DNA of 64,000 nt from Eucalyptus grandis (lineage: Eukaryota > Streptophyta > Magnoliopsida > Myrtales > Myrtaceae), in the NCBI RefSeq assembly GCF_016545825.1, contig NC_052612.1, forward strand, positions 6,634,001-6,698,000. Reading direction: 5' to 3'. The notes below the pieces were generated by a model. The model was given only the letters and a program-made list of their open reading frames with translations, was not told the origin of the DNA and ran no database searches. The translations under genes and the position numbers were made by a program. Shown in pieces: positions 60,101 to 64,000 of the stretch. Each line of letters starts with the position of its first letter. Within the stretch, counting starts at the first letter, position 1.

Positions 60101-60682
60101 AAGTGAACGTGATCGGAGCCCAAACAAGGAATGGGAGGAGAGAAGGTTACCCGATGTAGGTTTGACCCTTGTGGCGAGGGCTGAGGGAGACCAAGAGGTA
60201 GCACGCGAAGAACTTTCCATTCCCATCTCCATCTCCAACTCCTTTTCCTCCTCCTCCTCCTCCTTCTTCGATCTCCGTCGCGGAGATTCCGGATCAGCAA
60301 AAACAGCAAAAGATGGGGAGAGAGACAGACAGAGACGAGAGGGGACAACCTGCGTCGGAACGGCGGATGGGTTCGAACTCGAACTCGACGGCGAAGGAAA
60401 GAGATCGCGGGTGGCGGAAGGGACGGCTTGAGCAAAAGCCCGGCTATTGAAAAAGGCGGAGCGATGGAAGGGGAAGAACCAGATGGACAAAAGTGGTTTT
60501 TCAATAAAATTTTGAGGGTAAAATAGACAACTTATTATTTTCATTAAAGGAGCCTTCAGCATTCCTAGGGCTGACTTTCAATTGAAAGGCCTTTGAAGGT
60601 AGTTGCCAAACACCTCAATTAGAGGTGGAAGGACTTTGGGGCTTAAATGAGCTTTCTAAATGCCCATCCAAACGCACCCGAA
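57175..60682. mobile_element. Harbinger-like non-autonomous element, 3.5 kb
   Basis: The element is 57178-60679. It starts GGGTGCGTTTGG and ends CCAAACGCACCC, and the inverted repeats remain alignable for about 35 bp (gcattt.aaaagctcatt). It is flanked by GAA on both sides (57175-57177 and 60680-60682), a 3-bp duplication as in PIF/Harbinger. No transposase is recognised. The interior (58.0-60.5 kb) holds non-repetitive sequence of genic look, including a serine- and glutamate-rich GC-rich stretch at 59.9-60.5 kb, which may be captured host DNA. Confidence 0.75.
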
Positions 60683-61469
60683 GTGTTTTTCTTTTTTTAT
60701 TTGGAAATTTTCCATCTGGGTTCTGGGCCAGACGAGAGGAGATGATTTGACGTTGTTTATTCTGCAGATGCTGACCCCGAATCCGAATTTTCCTTTTTAC
60801 AGAACGCCCCAAGAAAAAGCAAAAAAAAAAAAAGGTAAAAGAAAAAGAGGAAAAGAGAAATCGTACCCTATCGTGCTCAATGATATGTACCCCAAGAATA
60901 GGCGATGGGAGTGGTGGCTATTTGACAGCTCGATCTCGTGAGACTATTGTCATCCTCCAGAGAAAATATGTGAATGCACACTAACCATATGATGGCAAGA
61001 ACAAGCATATCCATCTATTAAGAAATTCCAAGGATTCCAAATTTAACTACAGAGAGGGCATAATTGTGGAACTCCTGTATTTGATTTTAGAAGGTCCAAT
61101 GGTTACACCATATATGATAGCCCTTTAGGCCCTCAAATATCCCATACTGTTGATAAAAACATGCCAAAATAGGACTATCTATGTCCAACCTAGTAAGTCA
61201 CATAAAACATTCTTGTTTCTTGAAAGAGGAAAGACCACACAATCCGCTGTACACCATTGTCATAGAACCCAAATGATGGCAAATTCTACGTGCTTAAAGT
61301 TACCTGTACCAGTTCATGTTTTCAGATTCAGCACTGTTCTTCATGATCCACTGTGCCACAGTGCCACAATCTACTGGACGGTGAGCTTCCTCTATACACT
61401 GCAGTAGATCAAATCAAAAGGACGTCAACACACTACTTGCTACATATTGATACAGGAAATTTCCAAAAA
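60683..61469. other. Intergenic, nothing recognised
   Basis: An A-rich stretch near 60820-60860; no gene. Confidence 0.4.
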
Positions 61470-61945
61470 GAAGCTCACATTCCAGCAAAAGTTGAAAGAG
61501 CAGGAAACATCGTAACCTTCACTGCCAGCAATATATTCTACAGCGTATTCACAACCAGGGGCAGGACACCACTTGGTCTGCCAGTAGGAAAATGAGGTAA
61601 AGGAAGTTATATTTCATTTAACAGGCACCCAGTCGTGCAAAGTCATTATCACACTTTAAAAATAAAATAAAAACTTCAAACAAAGAAAAAGAATACGGTT
61701 GCACATATACCTTTCTATTGTCTTCAATGTACGAGCGAAGAAGATATTGAGAATACTTTTTCTTATCTTCTTTAGGCACTAATAGATTTATCATGTCTTG
61801 ACCGACGGCAGCACCACAAGATGGATCAAGACATCTCAATGTTAAACATCCAGGACCATCGGTTATTGATGTGCTTATGAACCTATCACAATGCTCGCAT
61901 TCATTAAATGACAGCAAAGACGCAGGAGTAAAAGCATGTAAATTT
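61470..61945 (-). pseudogene. ARIADNE-type RBR E3 ligase fragment
   Basis: One exon (61711 to about 61940) reads [32 protein letters not shown] and [12 protein letters not shown] to a GT donor. After a 133-bp intron the next exon (from 61577) reads [18 protein letters not shown], then [12 protein letters not shown]. This is the end of RING1 plus the start of the IBR domain of plant ARIADNE ligases. The RING1 cysteine-histidine series before it is missing, and in the IBR the C-x-C pair has lost two residues. The conserved splice sites show it came from genomic DNA and not from mRNA. Confidence 0.75.
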
Positions 61946-63170
61946 CTAAGGTGCACAGTTAATCCAAAGAAATACTTCCAAGAGAGTCATATCTATCAGC
62001 TGAAGATAAACACACAGAGATGATGTTTGGTAATAGTCACACATCTTTTTGTTGGGGGTACTTCTTTTCAACAAAATGATAGAGCTAGGACTGCTTCAAA
62101 ATACAATAGCCAAGAAGCAAATCTCCAACATCAGCTACAGAGTGCTATTGCCTTTTCCAGTCCCACTCTCACATTTCACACATTTTCATTTTCCTCTACA
62201 GTCTACAGCAACTCAAAGCCCCTGCAGGCCGCAGCTTTTCCAAGAAGCAACCCTCAGAAAGATATGACCAAGGGATAATAAAACAAATTCTAGCTGTCAC
62301 CTTGCAAACATACACATCCAAATAAACAAAATTAACATTAGCTGAGGCCTGCTGGTTAGAGACTTACTATGAACATGTATGCACCATCTTAAATTGATGA
62401 TTATATTCTCAAAGACCTAGATGGAAAGAAAAGATAACATCATTTTGGATAGCAACGGAAAAATCTATTAAATGATTAAAGAAGTTCATAAAAAACAGCT
62501 CTAACACATTAGTTCTTGAGGAAGAAACCCTTCCGTAATCACCAAACATGCCCCAAAATCTCAGATTACTTCAAAAGGCAAAAAGAGCCAATATTCAACC
62601 ATAGATTACAATAAACAATGAAAGAACCAAGATATGTTAACAGTCATTCTTTAGAGAACTAGCTATAGATAGTGAAGATTGTGAAGACATTGCATATAAC
62701 AACCCAAAGATCGGGATGACACGAGCGGGAAATCAGACAAAACCTTAGTACTGTTAAAATTCAAGTAAATAATCGAAAGAGTCAAGGCAATGCTAAATGT
62801 AGACGCAAATAATTGAGCGACATCTCAGATATATGCTGCCATCCTTAGACTGGTGAGACCAGCATCTGTAAAATGTTCGCTTATGTAAGAACAACATTGC
62901 AGCAAACGATGCACTTGACGGCAGCATCAAGTCATGAATCACCAGAACTAAGCAGAGTCCTTGTCTTACCTTTTGCTTATTGCCGTCAAGTCGACCAAAC
63001 GATGCATGACCGGCCTTCCATCGGGGCAGTTCCAAGGAGACTTGAGATCTGCCAAGTGCTCAAGTAACATAAGCCATCACGAAGATAATCAGATATCACC
63101 CTTCAGCAGGTGTTCTTGCAATCAAAAACCCATGTAGACATAAGCCAAACGAACAAAAACTTCATCACAC
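61946..63170. other. Intergenic or intronic, nothing recognised
   Basis: No exon expected for either neighbouring family (later reticulon exons, RBR N-terminus) is found here. Confidence 0.45.
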
Positions 63171-63862
63171 CTGAAGCTGATTCCTCGAGCAAAGCAAGAA
63201 GACAAGAAGCAGAGAGACCCTACACCAAACCAGAGTGTCGATTTCGCGACATCTCTCCACATTATCAAATCAGTAATCGCCTGTCCGATTCGGTCCAGAT
63301 TCCCATTGTCCCCATCACCATTTTCTGCATCTGAAATTTTCGACAGTACTAAAGATGAGCCATTGAATCTCTCTAGTAGCAACAACAGAGAAAAACCGAA
63401 AACCCAAGATTGATCATCTGAGCAGAAAGTGAGATGTGACATTACTCAGAGACAAACTAGAAGAGGTGTTCACGAGGGGCACCAAGCTGAGCCTCTCCTT
63501 CCTCGACCTCCCGCCGTGCCTCCTCCTCTGCTTCCCGGCCTCCTCGACGAGCCCCGAATCCCGCTCCTCCCGAGCCTCCACCTCGGCTCGCCTCCTGCGA
63601 CCGCCGATGGCCCCGCGGCGAGGCGCACCCCGGGAGGCCCGCCTGCCCCTCCCTCCTCTTGCACCGCTTGCGCAGCGCCGCGCGGCCCTCGGCCGGCTCG
63701 TCTGCCGCCCCGAGCCGATCCGCGAGGCGGGTCTTCGATCTCTTGTAAGGAGAAGGCGAGAGCAGCAGCAGCTCCTGCAGGGGGAGGGAGTTGTTGGAGG
63801 ATCTGAGGGAGAGAGGGGACGTAGAGAGGCGAGCGAAATCGGCCGTCGGAGAGAGCGCGATT
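63171..63862 (-). pseudogene. Reticulon-like (RTNLB) gene, first two exons, frameshifted
   Basis: Exon 1 (about 63440-63862) reads LPLQELLLLSPSPYKRSKTR and LADRL, then CKRREGQ and CASPRG. The frame then jumps by one base near 63597 to continue as RRRRAEVEAREER, RSRKERLSLVP. Exon 2 (63171-63330, AG and GT ends) reads DRIGQAITDLIMWRDVAKST followed by LWFGVGSLCFLSSC, the start of the reticulon domain with its first membrane hairpin. This wording fits RTNLB17/18/21-type reticulons, ER membrane-shaping proteins. The expected ATG position reads ATC next to a stop, and the rest of the domain is not found downstream. It is a truncated pseudogene or, less likely, a gene hit by assembly errors. Confidence 0.65.
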
Positions 63863-64000
63863 TAGGAAGAAGTGCGTCGAGAGAATGCATCCCTGAGATG
63901 AGGCCGTCCGTCGAGTGGAGAGAGAAAGGCCGTCGTCGGGAGGAGCGACGGTCGTCGAAGGAACCGCTAGACCGTCGTCGGGAGATGGCGTCGAGCGTCG

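Noticed and set aside
57175..60682. Two unrelated MITEs instead of one element
   Set aside because: Long matching inverted ends and identical GAA flanks favour one element, though this is not proven without other copies.
63470..63806. Plus-strand Pro/Ala-rich frames at the right edge
   Set aside because: They are the antisense of the reticulon-like exon 1.

Overview
This is nuclear DNA of a eudicot plant. It has intron-split genes of plant-only families: PR-10/Bet v 1-like proteins, an MIK2-type LRR receptor kinase, and an ACD6-type ankyrin-PGG protein. It is also dense in plant transposons (LTR elements, MITEs, a tRNA-derived SINE, LINE-type retroposons). The clustered PR-10 copies fit a woody dicot, possibly Myrtales, but that is a guess. 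I see no rRNA genes, functional tRNA genes or CRISPR.

Region 1 (1-9.5 kb): a degenerate LRR receptor kinase is joined head-on to a truncated PR-10 gene. Next come a PR-10 gene complete except for its ATG, an orphan PR-10 exon 1 joined to a kinase/LRR piece, a retroposon with target-site duplications, the first exon of FAS2, and a divergent but open PR-10 gene (8754-9345), the only intact one.

Region 2 (9.5-19 kb): transposons. These are an 800-bp tandem duplication carrying tRNA-like SINE modules, then nested MITE-like elements, one of which is split by a 3.4-kb probable solo LTR.

Region 3 (19-33 kb): two further broken copies of the receptor-kinase/PR-10 unit, four more PR-10 pseudogenes, a clean copia-type solo LTR that splits one chimera, and two arrays of a ~140-bp satellite whose monomers carry a TATA-like motif.

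Region 4 (33-41 kb): a MULE-type MITE and orphan gene fragments (a bHLH121-like exon, a petal-death-protein-like fragment), then GC-rich, retroelement-like sequence.

Region 5 (41-49 kb): the one convincing large gene, a three-exon ankyrin-PGG membrane protein of 712 residues with two MITE-like elements in its 4.6-kb first intron.

Region 6 (49-64 kb): more TIR elements, then a fourth receptor-kinase/PR-10 block that is a near-copy of 0.7-4.1 kb. A 3.5-kb Harbinger-like element with a 3-bp target-site duplication follows, then broken ARIADNE-type RBR and reticulon-like fragments at the right edge.

Overall the window is a gene graveyard. Tandem and segmental duplication and illegitimate recombination spread a PR-10/LRR-kinase chimera, and most copies decayed. 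Probable working genes are the ankyrin-PGG gene and perhaps the divergent PR-10 gene.
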